Positions 18,544-26,467 of a DNA stretch of 34,860 bases are shown here, piece by piece (the first letter of the stretch is position 1; each line of letters begins with the position of its first letter). Location of the stretch: NCBI GenBank assembly GCA_019638695.1, contig JAHBTG010000028.1, positions 1 to 34,860 of the forward strand, given 5' to 3'. A program made the translations under genes and the position numbers. The stretch comes from Bacteroidota bacterium. GTDB lineage: Bacteria; Bacteroidota; Bacteroidia; J057; JAJTIE01. The notes under the pieces were generated by a model, which saw only the letters and a program-made list of their open reading frames with translations, made no database searches and was not told where the DNA came from.

Positions 18544-18897
18544 ATGGAAACCACATTGGTAAAAATAGAACCGCCGCTCACGTTTAGCGCGAGCGCCCTG
18601 GAAGAGCTCCACAAGATCCGTAGCACCGAGCAACTGGGCTCCAACCAGTTCCTCCGCGTAGGAGTCAAAGGAGGCGGCTGCTCAGGAATGTCCTATGTGC
18701 TGGCGTTTGACGAAGCTGGGGAATATGACCAGCACTTTGAAGTAGACGACATCCCCATGGTCATGGACAAGCGGCATGCGATCTACCTTATCAACATGCA
18801 CGTAGACTACCAGGATGGCCTGAACGCCCGGGGATTTGCCTTCCAGAACCCCAACGCCACCAGCACCTGCGGCTGCGGTACTTCCTTCAGCGCCTGA
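18544..18897 (+). CDS. HesB/IscA family iron-sulfur cluster assembly protein
   Basis: This is a 117-residue A-type carrier protein with the three invariant cysteines: C46 in GGGCSGMSY and C109/C111 in TCGCGTSF at the end. These hold an Fe-S cluster or iron for transfer to apo-enzymes in the cytoplasm. I start at ATG 18544 (METTLVKI); an in-frame ATG at 18511 is possible but lies across the putative promoter. It is probably the first gene of the operon that continues with the GT2 gene 67 bases downstream. No other Fe-S assembly gene (iscS, iscU, suf) is present, so it cannot be assigned to erpA, iscA or sufA. Confidence 0.93.
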   Translation: METTLVKIEPPLTFSASALEELHKIRSTEQLGSNQFLRVGVKGGGCSGMSYVLAFDEAGEYDQHFEVDDIPMVMDKRHAIYLINMHVDYQDGLNARGFAFQNPNATSTCGCGTSFSA

Positions 18898-18964
18898 GAG
18901 GCCGGTATAGGGTATTTTGCCAACTACCCCACGCTTGCAGGGGCTTTTGGTGTATTTTCGCCAC

Positions 18965-19756
18965 ATGGTTCGCGGTAAAAAAGTCGTAGTAGTCATGCCC
19001 GCCTATAACGCGGCGCAGACGCTGGAAAAAACCTTGCGGGAAGTACCCAAGGAAATAGTGGATGAAGTGATCCTGGTAGACGACCAGAGCCGGGATAATA
19101 CCGTGGAAGAAGCCCGCCGCCTGGGCATAGAAGTGGTCATCCGGCACCCCGTTAACCGCGGGTACGGAGGCAACCAGAAAACCTGCTACAAGGCCGCCCT
19201 GCAACGCGGAGCAGATGTGGTGGTGATGCTGCACCCCGACTACCAGTATACGCCGCTCCTCATTGAAGCAATGGTATACCCCATTGCCAACGGCCTGTTC
19301 CCCGTCATGCTGGGTTCCCGCATACTGGGCAAAGGCGCCCTCAAGGGCGGCATGCCCCTGTACAAGTATATTGCCAACCGGGCGCTCACCTTTTCCCAGA
19401 ACCTGCTGATGGGTCAGAAGCTGGCAGAGTACCACACCGGTTACCGCGCCTTCAGCCGCGAGATCCTGGAAACCTGCCCACTGGAGGAGAATTCCGATGA
19501 CTTTGTGTTTGACAATCAAATGCTGGCGCAGATCGCCTACGCAGGCTATACCATAGGAGAGGTCACCTGCCCCACCAAATATTTTCCCGAGGCCAGCAGC
19601 ATCAACTTCCGCCGTTCGGTAAAGTACGGATTGGGCGTGCTGCGCACGGCCCTGCTGTTTGCCCTAAACAAGGCCGACATTGTGCACACCCCTTTGTTCG
19701 ACTTTGAAAAAGGCCGTAAGCTGGATACCGATACCCCTATTCCTTCGTTATCCTGA
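18965..19756 (+). CDS. Family 2 glycosyltransferase (polyprenyl-phosphate type)
   Basis: This 263-residue GT-A-fold enzyme has a N-terminal [30 protein letters not shown] (donor-binding Asp), NRGYGGNQK and the metal-binding-like HPDYQY. The pattern matches the DPM1/undecaprenyl-phosphate glycosyltransferase branch, which loads a sugar onto a lipid phosphate at the cytoplasmic membrane face. There are no C-terminal membrane helices. I use ATG 18965; an upstream in-frame ATG at 18917 adds 16 residues before the first strand. The TGA overlaps the ATG of porZ by one base, so translation is probably coupled. That coupling hints at a role in the anchor-glycan pathway used by PorZ/PorU, which is inference. 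Confidence 0.92.
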   Translation: MVRGKKVVVVMPAYNAAQTLEKTLREVPKEIVDEVILVDDQSRDNTVEEARRLGIEVVIRHPVNRGYGGNQKTCYKAALQRGADVVVMLHPDYQYTPLLIEAMVYPIANGLFPVMLGSRILGKGALKGGMPLYKYIANRALTFSQNLLMGQKLAEYHTGYRAFSREILETCPLEENSDDFVFDNQMLAQIAYAGYTIGEVTCPTKYFPEASSINFRRSVKYGLGVLRTALLFALNKADIVHTPLFDFEKGRKLDTDTPIPSLS

Positions 19757-22053
19757 TGGTGAAAGCCTTCTGTATCAGCATATGGTATACAGGTCTGTAC
19801 CTGCTAGGGACATCTCCCCTGCAGGCGCAGGAAACTGCCCGCCCCGGGCAGTGGCGCTCTTACCTGTCACATACCAACTGCATGCAGATCACGGCGCGGG
19901 GCACGCTGCTCATAGGCATCAATCCCACCGGGCTGCTCACTTATGAAACGACGGATGGCGCTTATATGCACCATACAACCCTCACAGGATTAAACGATAA
20001 CGAACCGAGCGCTCTGTTCTATAACCCCTACGAAGACTACACGCTGATCGGGTATACATCCGGCATGCTGGATATCTTTCGCCAGCCGGGCGCATTCCGT
20101 GCAATCCCGGATATCTACCTGAGCCAGAATGTGGTTCGCAAGAGTGTGCGCAGCATGGCTGCCAGCCCGGATTTCACTTATATAGCCGGGGACTTCGGCA
20201 TTGTGGCCTTTGACCTCGAACGCATGGAGTCGCGTTTCAACTACAGCCAGTTCCCTGGGGCGCAAAGCGGCAGTCCTGCGGTAAAATGGGTAGCTACCAG
20301 TGCAGACAGCCTGTATGCAGTGCTGGAGAACGGCAGCCTCATTTCCGGGCGTTTAAGTGATAACCTGGCAGATATCCTGAGGTGGCACCAGATGAGCGGC
20401 CAGCAGGGCCTGCCCGCAGATGCGATAACACAACTGGCCGTCATGCCCTGGGGATTATTTGTGCTGGCAAACGGCACGCCCTACCAGCGCAATCCGGGAG
20501 GCGGCATATGGACTCCGGTGAGCAGCCTGCCCGTTGGTAGTCCTGTGGGCTTCTCTGCACACCAAAGCAAGCTTTATCTGTACTACGGTGATTCCACACT
20601 GGTCTATGACGGCGCCCAGGTCACCCAGGAATTCACGCCACGCCAGACGGGCACGCAATTTGCCTTTACCTCCAATGGCTGGGTAGGATATGCCAACGGC
20701 TTTCATGGCCTGGTGGCACACCCGCTCCAATCCGCAGAAGTGGTATATCCGCAGCCCTATTTCCCCCGCCATAACCGCTGCCAGCATCTGTGCTACGTCA
20801 ACAAAACCCTGTATGTCACACCCTGCGCTACCGACGGCAACTATGGCCTGTGTTTCAACAACGACATGTTGCACAGCTTTACGTTCCCGGAACGCACCTA
20901 CAGTACATTTGATCCCAATGAACAGCCGGTATTCCCTTCCCCCTGGTGGAACCTGGGCTACCCGGCTGCCGATCCCAATTCTGACCGCGTGTATGCCAGC
21001 AGCTGGGAGAACGGCATCCTGATCTTCCAGCAGGGGCAGCTGACAGGGCAATATGACAGCAGTAACAGTTGCCTGAGCGGCGTAGGCACCGCGCCGGGGG
21101 GAGGGGCCACAGCCATACGCATTCCCGCCCTGGCGGTAGACAACAACGGCACCCTGTGGACAGCCGGCCAGCGCACCCAGATACCCCTGGCCAGTATCAC
21201 CCGAGAAGGCGTGTGTACCCAATACCCGCTCCCGGCCAATAGTAACGACCGTTTCAACACACTGCTCATCGATGACAATGACCGCAAGTGGTTTGGCACC
21301 ACTATCGGCGGCATCCTGGTATGGGAAAGCAACCAAAGCTACCGGGTGCTGTCTACAGACAACGCCAACCTGCCCGCTAATAACATCCGCTGCATGACCA
21401 AAGACCGCAGCGGGCAGGTATGGGTGGGCACCACTGACGGGGTTACCGTATTCTACAATCCACAGGATATTCTTACCAGCGGCACACAGGCCAGCTGCCC
21501 GCTGGTAGAGGGGTTTTGCATGCTGCGAGGCACAGAAGTAGCCGATATTGTGGTAGACGGCGCCAACCGCAAGTGGGTGGCCAGCACGAACAGCGGGCTG
21601 TTCCTCTTCAACGACGCCGGCAACCAACTGCTGGCCCATTATGAGTTTCGCAGGAGCCCGATGCTTTCCAACAGCATCAGCGACCTGGAGTGGGTGCCCG
21701 ATAACGGCGAGCTTTTTATTGCCACAGACCGTGGGCTTGTCAGCCTGAAGCTGGATACCACGCAGCCCCGCGAGAACAATGCAGACCTGCTTATCTACCC
21801 CAATCCTTTGTTCACAGACTACCGGGGCCCGGTAACCCTGGATGGCACTACGAACGGCGCTGTCGTCAGGATCACCACCGCATCGGGCCTGCTGGTGAGG
21901 GAATTGCGCAGCAAAGGAGGACGCACCGTATGGGATGGCCGGGACGTGCAGGGTAATCTGCTGGCACCCGGAATCTATCTGGCACTGGTAGCTTCCCCGG
22001 AAGGACAGAACCCCGGCAGTACCCAATTCGTTGTGCTGGACAAAAAACCATGA
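19756..22053 (+). CDS. porZ: T9SS attachment-complex protein PorZ
   Basis: PorZ is the surface component of the T9SS attachment complex that presents anionic LPS to PorU. The 765-residue protein has a signal peptide (to about 25, ending LQAQ). A large beta-propeller region follows with two-component-regulator-propeller style repeats (LLIDDNDRKWFGTTIGG, MTKDRSGQVWVGTTDGV, VDGANRKWVASTNSGL). The last ~85 residues, from LLIYPNPLFTDYRG to the end, form an Ig-like sorting-domain fold. The N-terminal WRSYLSHTNC block and overall architecture match PorZ and not a histidine-kinase sensor, since no membrane helix or kinase domain follows. It overlaps the GT2 gene upstream by 1 base and the next gene by 4 bases (ATGA). 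Adjacency to recO is typical for Bacteroidota porZ loci. Confidence 0.87.
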   Translation: MVKAFCISIWYTGLYLLGTSPLQAQETARPGQWRSYLSHTNCMQITARGTLLIGINPTGLLTYETTDGAYMHHTTLTGLNDNEPSALFYNPYEDYTLIGYTSGMLDIFRQPGAFRAIPDIYLSQNVVRKSVRSMAASPDFTYIAGDFGIVAFDLERMESRFNYSQFPGAQSGSPAVKWVATSADSLYAVLENGSLISGRLSDNLADILRWHQMSGQQGLPADAITQLAVMPWGLFVLANGTPYQRNPGGGIWTPVSSLPVGSPVGFSAHQSKLYLYYGDSTLVYDGAQVTQEFTPRQTGTQFAFTSNGWVGYANGFHGLVAHPLQSAEVVYPQPYFPRHNRCQHLCYVNKTLYVTPCATDGNYGLCFNNDMLHSFTFPERTYSTFDPNEQPVFPSPWWNLGYPAADPNSDRVYASSWENGILIFQQGQLTGQYDSSNSCLSGVGTAPGGGATAIRIPALAVDNNGTLWTAGQRTQIPLASITREGVCTQYPLPANSNDRFNTLLIDDNDRKWFGTTIGGILVWESNQSYRVLSTDNANLPANNIRCMTKDRSGQVWVGTTDGVTVFYNPQDILTSGTQASCPLVEGFCMLRGTEVADIVVDGANRKWVASTNSGLFLFNDAGNQLLAHYEFRRSPMLSNSISDLEWVPDNGELFIATDRGLVSLKLDTTQPRENNADLLIYPNPLFTDYRGPVTLDGTTNGAVVRITTASGLLVRELRSKGGRTVWDGRDVQGNLLAPGIYLALVASPEGQNPGSTQFVVLDKKP

Positions 22054-22607
22054 GCCGCCCTCCCCTTCTCATTTTCCTGAGCCGAGCCAACCTTGCAGAC
22101 CGGCTGTTCTGCAAGGACTTCTTTGCCCAGATGGGCCGGGTGGGCCCGCGCAAAGCCCTGATCCTGCACGACAATACCGGCACAACCCCGGAAGACGCCC
22201 ATTTTGCCAGCAAACGCATCAGCGCGCAGCTGAGCGAACAAATGGTGACGGCCATGGCCATGCCGGCGGCACAGCGCAAGCTCTTTCCTGCCGGGGGATT
22301 CAATACTGCCCTGGTGCACACCACCTGGCAGCAGCTGGATGTCGTGGTTTCACAACTGATAACACCAGATGCCCTTCAGCCCGCGGCAGTGCAGCTAATC
22401 CCTTTAGCGGCAGCAGCGCTTCATATACCGGAAGTCTGGCTGTTTGCCAGCAATCCCCTCTCAGCATTGGGCCTGGAAGCCCCGCTTGTAAACGATGCGG
22501 CCACGCATGCCCGGCTGGCAGCCGCTTTCCCCGAAGAGCTGGCAACCCTGGACCTGGCGTTGGCAGTGGCGCCCGCGCGCATCTGCAATGTCCAACAGCT
22601 GGGCTAA
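22050..22607 (+). CDS. Unrecognised 185-residue protein between porZ and recO
   Basis: I do not recognise this family. It has no signal peptide. The N-terminus (PPLLIFLSRANLADRLFC) looks like a buried first beta-strand, and the composition alternates hydrophobic strands and helices, as in a small alpha/beta Rossmann-like fold. Its start overlaps the porZ stop (ATGA) and its stop overlaps the recO start (TAATG), so it is translationally coupled on both sides and surely real. A cytoplasmic role linked to either surface glycan or DNA repair is possible; nothing visible decides it. Confidence 0.8.
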   Translation: MSRPPLLIFLSRANLADRLFCKDFFAQMGRVGPRKALILHDNTGTTPEDAHFASKRISAQLSEQMVTAMAMPAAQRKLFPAGGFNTALVHTTWQQLDVVVSQLITPDALQPAAVQLIPLAAAALHIPEVWLFASNPLSALGLEAPLVNDAATHARLAAAFPEELATLDLALAVAPARICNVQQLG

Positions 22608-23332
22608 TGCTGGTCCGGACACAAGCCATTGTCTTGCGTACCCTGCGCTACCGCGACACCAGCGGTATCATTTCGCTATATACCCGGGAGCATGGCCGCC
22701 TCGACTGCATTGCCAAGGGCTTGCATTCCAAAGCGGGCGTTCGCAAGTTCATGCCCCTGCAACCGGGTCTGCGGATAGAAGCCCTGGTCTACCTGAAACC
22801 GGGGCGGGACCTGCAGCTACTCACAGAATGCTCGCTGCGCGCACCCTGCTACCAGGTGCTGAATGACCCCATACGACAGATCTACCTGCAACTGGTCCTG
22901 GAAATCTTTGTCAAAGCGGTGCAGGAACATGAACCGGCACCCGACCTGTTTGCCCTGCTGGATGACAGCCTGGCAGAGCTGGATAGGCCGGACGGATTAT
23001 TGTACCCGGTTTTCATCGCGTATCTGCTGGAGCTGATGCGGCTGCTGGGCTTCCTGCCGCTGCCGGCAGAAGCAGTGCCGCCAGGCTGGCAAATCGTACT
23101 GCGGGTAGAAGCCGGCATGCTGGAAGCCGTCAAACAGGCGCCAAATGCCGCGGGAGACTGGCTGCAGCACCTGATAACCCTGCCGTCCGGGCAGCGCCGC
23201 ACCACACCTATCCCCAAATCCGTTCGGGCAGAAATACTGACGGAACTCCTGGCCTTTTTCTCTCATCACCTGCATACGGATTTTAACAACCTCAAGTCCC
23301 TGCGTATCTTTGAAGAATTGTTTTCTGCATAA
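22607..23332 (+). CDS. recO: DNA repair protein RecO
   Basis: RecO anneals single strands and with RecR helps load RecA at gaps. The 241-residue protein has the N-terminal OB fold opening LVRTQAIVLRTLRYRDTSGI, with SLYTREHGRLDCIAKG following, and the helical C-terminal domain ending in FFSHHLHTDFNNLKSLRIFEEL, here FNNLKSLRIFEEL. The four-Cys zinc site of many RecO proteins is absent: the only cysteines lie in the N-terminal half. I start at ATG 22607, because the frame also runs open back to 22031 through the preceding gene but that translation has no RecO features. The start overlaps the upstream stop and its own TAA overlaps the next ATG. Confidence 0.92.
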   Translation: MLVRTQAIVLRTLRYRDTSGIISLYTREHGRLDCIAKGLHSKAGVRKFMPLQPGLRIEALVYLKPGRDLQLLTECSLRAPCYQVLNDPIRQIYLQLVLEIFVKAVQEHEPAPDLFALLDDSLAELDRPDGLLYPVFIAYLLELMRLLGFLPLPAEAVPPGWQIVLRVEAGMLEAVKQAPNAAGDWLQHLITLPSGQRRTTPIPKSVRAEILTELLAFFSHHLHTDFNNLKSLRIFEELFSA

Positions 23333-25680
23333 TGATAAAATATTTTGCCAAAGGACTGGTTTTTGTCACCCTTTCTGTCCTTTTCACACCTATAACTTTT
23401 GCCCAGCAATTCGACGTGCTGTGGTATGGCATTCATCTCAAAGCAACCAACCCTGCCGGCGGCACGGTAGAAGGGTATACGGATGTGCTGGTGAAGTCCG
23501 AAACGGCAGGGCTCAGCAGTCTGAAGCTGGAACTTTACCAATTACAGGTAGACAGTGTATGGCAGGGGGGTATGCTTCGTCCCCATACCTACGTAAACGA
23601 TACCCTGACCATTACCCTGGATCCCCTGGCGCTGGGCGAAGAAGACACGCTGAGGATATTCTACCAGGGCACCCCCAAACAGGATCCGCAAGGGTTCGGC
23701 GGCTACTACAAAGGCACTGATTATGCGTTCTGCATCGGGCTCAGCGGTTCCGGGCAACTGAACGGGCGGATCAGCTTCGGGGCCTGCTGGTTTCCCTGCG
23801 TAGACAACTTTACAGAAAAGGCGCGGTTCGACTTCTACATTACCACCAACACCACCTACCGCGTGTTCTGCAATGGCACCCAGCAAGGCGCCCCTACACT
23901 GAATGGCGGAGAACACACCTACCACTGGAAGCTGCGGGATCCCATCCCACCCTACCTGGCCAATATGGCTGTAGGCATCTTCGACGGGCAAAGCACTACC
24001 TACAGTGCAGCCCTCGGTACGCTGCCGGTAGACCTGTACACGATCATGAATGCCAGCCGCATAGCAGGCACCTTTGTCAATCTACCCCAGGCGCTCAGTA
24101 TTTATGAGAACCGTTTTGGCCCTTATGAATGGGAAAGGCTGGGCTATGTATTCACCCACCTGCCCGGTTTTGCACTGGAGAATGCGTCCAATATCCTGAT
24201 GCCTCTGGTAACCCTCAGCGGCAATCTGTTGTTTGAGAACATAGTGGTGCACGAGCTGGCGCATTCCTGGTTTGGCAACCTCATTACCTGTGAACAGCCC
24301 CGCGAGATGTGGTTTAACGAAGGCTTTGCCCGCTGGGCCGAAAGCTTGTATTTCGAAGACAAGTATGGCCTGGCTACCGCAACCAATCACCTGCGCAGCG
24401 CCCACCAGAAAGCCATTAACATCAGCGAGATCGAAGATGGCGGCTTCCATGCCCTGTCCAATGTACCGGACGAGTATGTCTACGGCACAGCCACTTATGA
24501 AAAGGGAGCTACCGTAGTGCAGACCCTGCGCCATTACCTGGGAGACGATGTCTTCTTCCCGGCCTTGCAGGCGATGTTCCAGAGCTCCCGCAAGTTTGGC
24601 AACATCAGCAGCAATGAGTTCAGAGACTTCCTGGCCACGTATAGCAGCCGCAACCTGGATGCCTTCTTTGAGGGCTGGGTGCACCAGCCCGGGTGGGTTA
24701 CGTTCTCACTGGATTCCGTGCCTGTTACGGATAATGGCGACGGCACCTGGAATGCCCAGCTGCACCTGCGCCAGACACTCTACTACAAGCCCGGGTTCAT
24801 TGATGAAAACCGCCTGGAGGTAGCTTTCTACGATGATGAGTTTCACACGCACCTGGATACGATAACGTTTAGCGGGCAAACGGCAACAGCAGTTACCCAG
24901 ATCCCCTTTGTACCTGAGATGGTAGTGCTGGACCCCGGCGGCAAATGCCTGGACGGCACTGTAGGTCACCTGCTGAAGGCCAAAAATACCGGAACCACCA
25001 TGTTCAGCGTGGCCGGAGCCAGCCTGCAAATCACAGCTATCCAGGATTCTGCCTTGTTCTACATTGCACACAAATACGGCCAGCCCACGGGTTTGCTGGA
25101 TTATGACACACTGGTGCTGGCAGGCAATTACTATGAGTTTCAGCATATACTCCCGGACAATATCACCTATCGGCTGAACCTGGATTTCTATGGCAACAGC
25201 AGCACGGACGGCAAAGACCGCCGCTGGTTTGGCAACACCCCCGAAGCAAATATCCGCCTGGTATATCGCCCGCACACAGGGGCCAACTGGGAACCGGTTG
25301 CCAATGTGATCCGTAATACCGGCGGGGGATCCGACCTCAGGGGCTCCCTGGGAGTGGCAAATAATCCCCCGGCAGGCCAATATGCCTTTGCCATTCGCAC
25401 AGCAGGAGTAGGCCGCCAGCAGGCCCGCCTCATGAACGACCAGCTCCACCTGGGCCCGGTACCGGCCAGCGACCACCTGAATGTGCAATGGGCGGACCTC
25501 CCGGTTACCCGGCTGCACATTACAGACCTGGGCGGCAGGCTATTACGCAGCATCCCCGTTCAGGGCAGCCAGGTGCAGATCCTGCTGGAAGGGCTGCCTT
25601 CCGGGGTGTACCTGGTGCAGGCACATGACCGCCGCGGCAAGGCATTGTCTGCCAAACGCTTCGTGATCGCAGGCCGGTAA
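23332..25680 (+). CDS. M1 family zinc aminopeptidase carrying a T9SS sorting domain
   Basis: This 782-residue protein has a signal peptide (to about 25, ending TFAQ). The zinc site is intact: HELAH at 307-311 and Glu330, 18 residues later. The GxMEN exopeptidase motif is altered to GFALEN (279-284), with Leu for Met, but keeps the substrate-binding Glu283. After the peptidase domain and a beta-rich region, the last ~80 residues (from LHLGPVPASDHLNVQW to KRFVIAGR) form a T9SS type A sorting domain. It is therefore predicted to be exported through the T9SS and displayed on the surface or released, where it would trim peptides. It overlaps recO by one base (TAATG) and closes the porZ operon, so a T9SS cargo is co-expressed with its own attachment factor. 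Confidence 0.92.
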   Translation: MIKYFAKGLVFVTLSVLFTPITFAQQFDVLWYGIHLKATNPAGGTVEGYTDVLVKSETAGLSSLKLELYQLQVDSVWQGGMLRPHTYVNDTLTITLDPLALGEEDTLRIFYQGTPKQDPQGFGGYYKGTDYAFCIGLSGSGQLNGRISFGACWFPCVDNFTEKARFDFYITTNTTYRVFCNGTQQGAPTLNGGEHTYHWKLRDPIPPYLANMAVGIFDGQSTTYSAALGTLPVDLYTIMNASRIAGTFVNLPQALSIYENRFGPYEWERLGYVFTHLPGFALENASNILMPLVTLSGNLLFENIVVHELAHSWFGNLITCEQPREMWFNEGFARWAESLYFEDKYGLATATNHLRSAHQKAINISEIEDGGFHALSNVPDEYVYGTATYEKGATVVQTLRHYLGDDVFFPALQAMFQSSRKFGNISSNEFRDFLATYSSRNLDAFFEGWVHQPGWVTFSLDSVPVTDNGDGTWNAQLHLRQTLYYKPGFIDENRLEVAFYDDEFHTHLDTITFSGQTATAVTQIPFVPEMVVLDPGGKCLDGTVGHLLKAKNTGTTMFSVAGASLQITAIQDSALFYIAHKYGQPTGLLDYDTLVLAGNYYEFQHILPDNITYRLNLDFYGNSSTDGKDRRWFGNTPEANIRLVYRPHTGANWEPVANVIRNTGGGSDLRGSLGVANNPPAGQYAFAIRTAGVGRQQARLMNDQLHLGPVPASDHLNVQWADLPVTRLHITDLGGRLLRSIPVQGSQVQILLEGLPSGVYLVQAHDRRGKALSAKRFVIAGR

Positions 25681-25737
25681 GGCACAGGTTTTCTGGCAGA
25701 TATGCCTTAGTTTTAGGGCATCATTCCATATCCATTC

Positions 25738-25745
25738 TCTATTTG
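25738..25745 (+). promoter_or_regulatory. Putative -7 element upstream of the CoA-transferase gene
   Basis: TCTATTTG differs from TAnnTTTG at one position and ends 10 bases before the ATG at 25756, which would give a very short leader. A weak stem (ATGCC/GGCAT, around 25702-25721) upstream could end the previous transcript but lacks a T tract. The -33 element is not evident. Confidence 0.35.
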
Positions 25746-25755
25746 CATCTTTCTT

Positions 25756-26412
25756 ATGCTGGACAAACACGGTATCGCCCAACGCATCGCCCAGGAAGTC
25801 AAAGACGGGATGTACGTAAATCTGGGCATCGGCATCCCCACGCTGGTGGCCAACTACATTCCTCAAAACATACGAGTAGTATTACAAAGTGAGAATGGAT
25901 TGCTGGGGATCGGTCCCTTCCCTACCGAGGACCAGGTAGACCCCGATTTGATCAACGCCGGCAAGCAGACCGTGACTTACCTGCCGGGTTCTGCATTCTT
26001 TGACAGTGCAGAGAGCTTTGCCATGATCCGCGGCGGACACATTGACCTCACCATCCTGGGCGCCATGGAAGTGAGTGCACAGGGAGATATTGCCAACTGG
26101 AAGGTGCCCGGCAAGATGGTCAAAGGCATGGGCGGCGCTATGGACCTGGTAGCGGCAGCGCGCCACATCATCGTGGCCATGATGCACACCAGCAAAGACG
26201 GGGAACCCAAACTGCTACCTCAGTGCACCCTGCCCATTACCGGAGTGCGCTGCATCAAGCGCATTGTTACGGAGCTGGCGGTCATTGATGTCACGCTCCA
26301 GGGATTTGCGCTGAAGGAACGTGCCCCAGGAGTCTCCGTAGAAGAGATCGTTGCCAAAACAGGCGCTCCGCTCCAGGTACCAGCCCACGTACCTGAGATG
26401 AATTTAAGCTAA
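25756..26412 (+). CDS. scoB: 3-oxoacid (succinyl-CoA) CoA-transferase, subunit B
   Basis: This 218-residue family I CoA-transferase beta subunit moves CoA between succinyl-CoA and acetoacetate (or a similar acid) through a glutamyl-CoA intermediate. The catalytic Glu is E46 in SENGLLG. Other signatures are [14 protein letters not shown] near the N-terminus, the [15 protein letters not shown] block and [13 protein letters not shown]. The length equals the usual B subunit. The A subunit, normally encoded directly upstream and required for the active heterotetramer, is not in this window. The stop is followed after one base by the open frame of the dsbD-type gene, whose likely start is 55 bases downstream, so the two may be co-transcribed. 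Confidence 0.93.
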   Translation: MLDKHGIAQRIAQEVKDGMYVNLGIGIPTLVANYIPQNIRVVLQSENGLLGIGPFPTEDQVDPDLINAGKQTVTYLPGSAFFDSAESFAMIRGGHIDLTILGAMEVSAQGDIANWKVPGKMVKGMGGAMDLVAAARHIIVAMMHTSKDGEPKLLPQCTLPITGVRCIKRIVTELAVIDVTLQGFALKERAPGVSVEEIVAKTGAPLQVPAHVPEMNLS

Positions 26413-26467
26413 AATGGCTTACCGTTCGTTCTATATGCAACTTGCCTTACCGCATTGTTGTTCCGAC

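Noticed and set aside
20455-22026. 523-codon minus-strand open frame over porZ
   Set aside because: It is antisense to propeller repeats with no recognisable feature.
22031-22606. N-terminal extension of recO through the preceding gene
   Set aside because: The frame is open by chance; RecO homology begins at the ATG at 22607, which overlaps the upstream stop codon.
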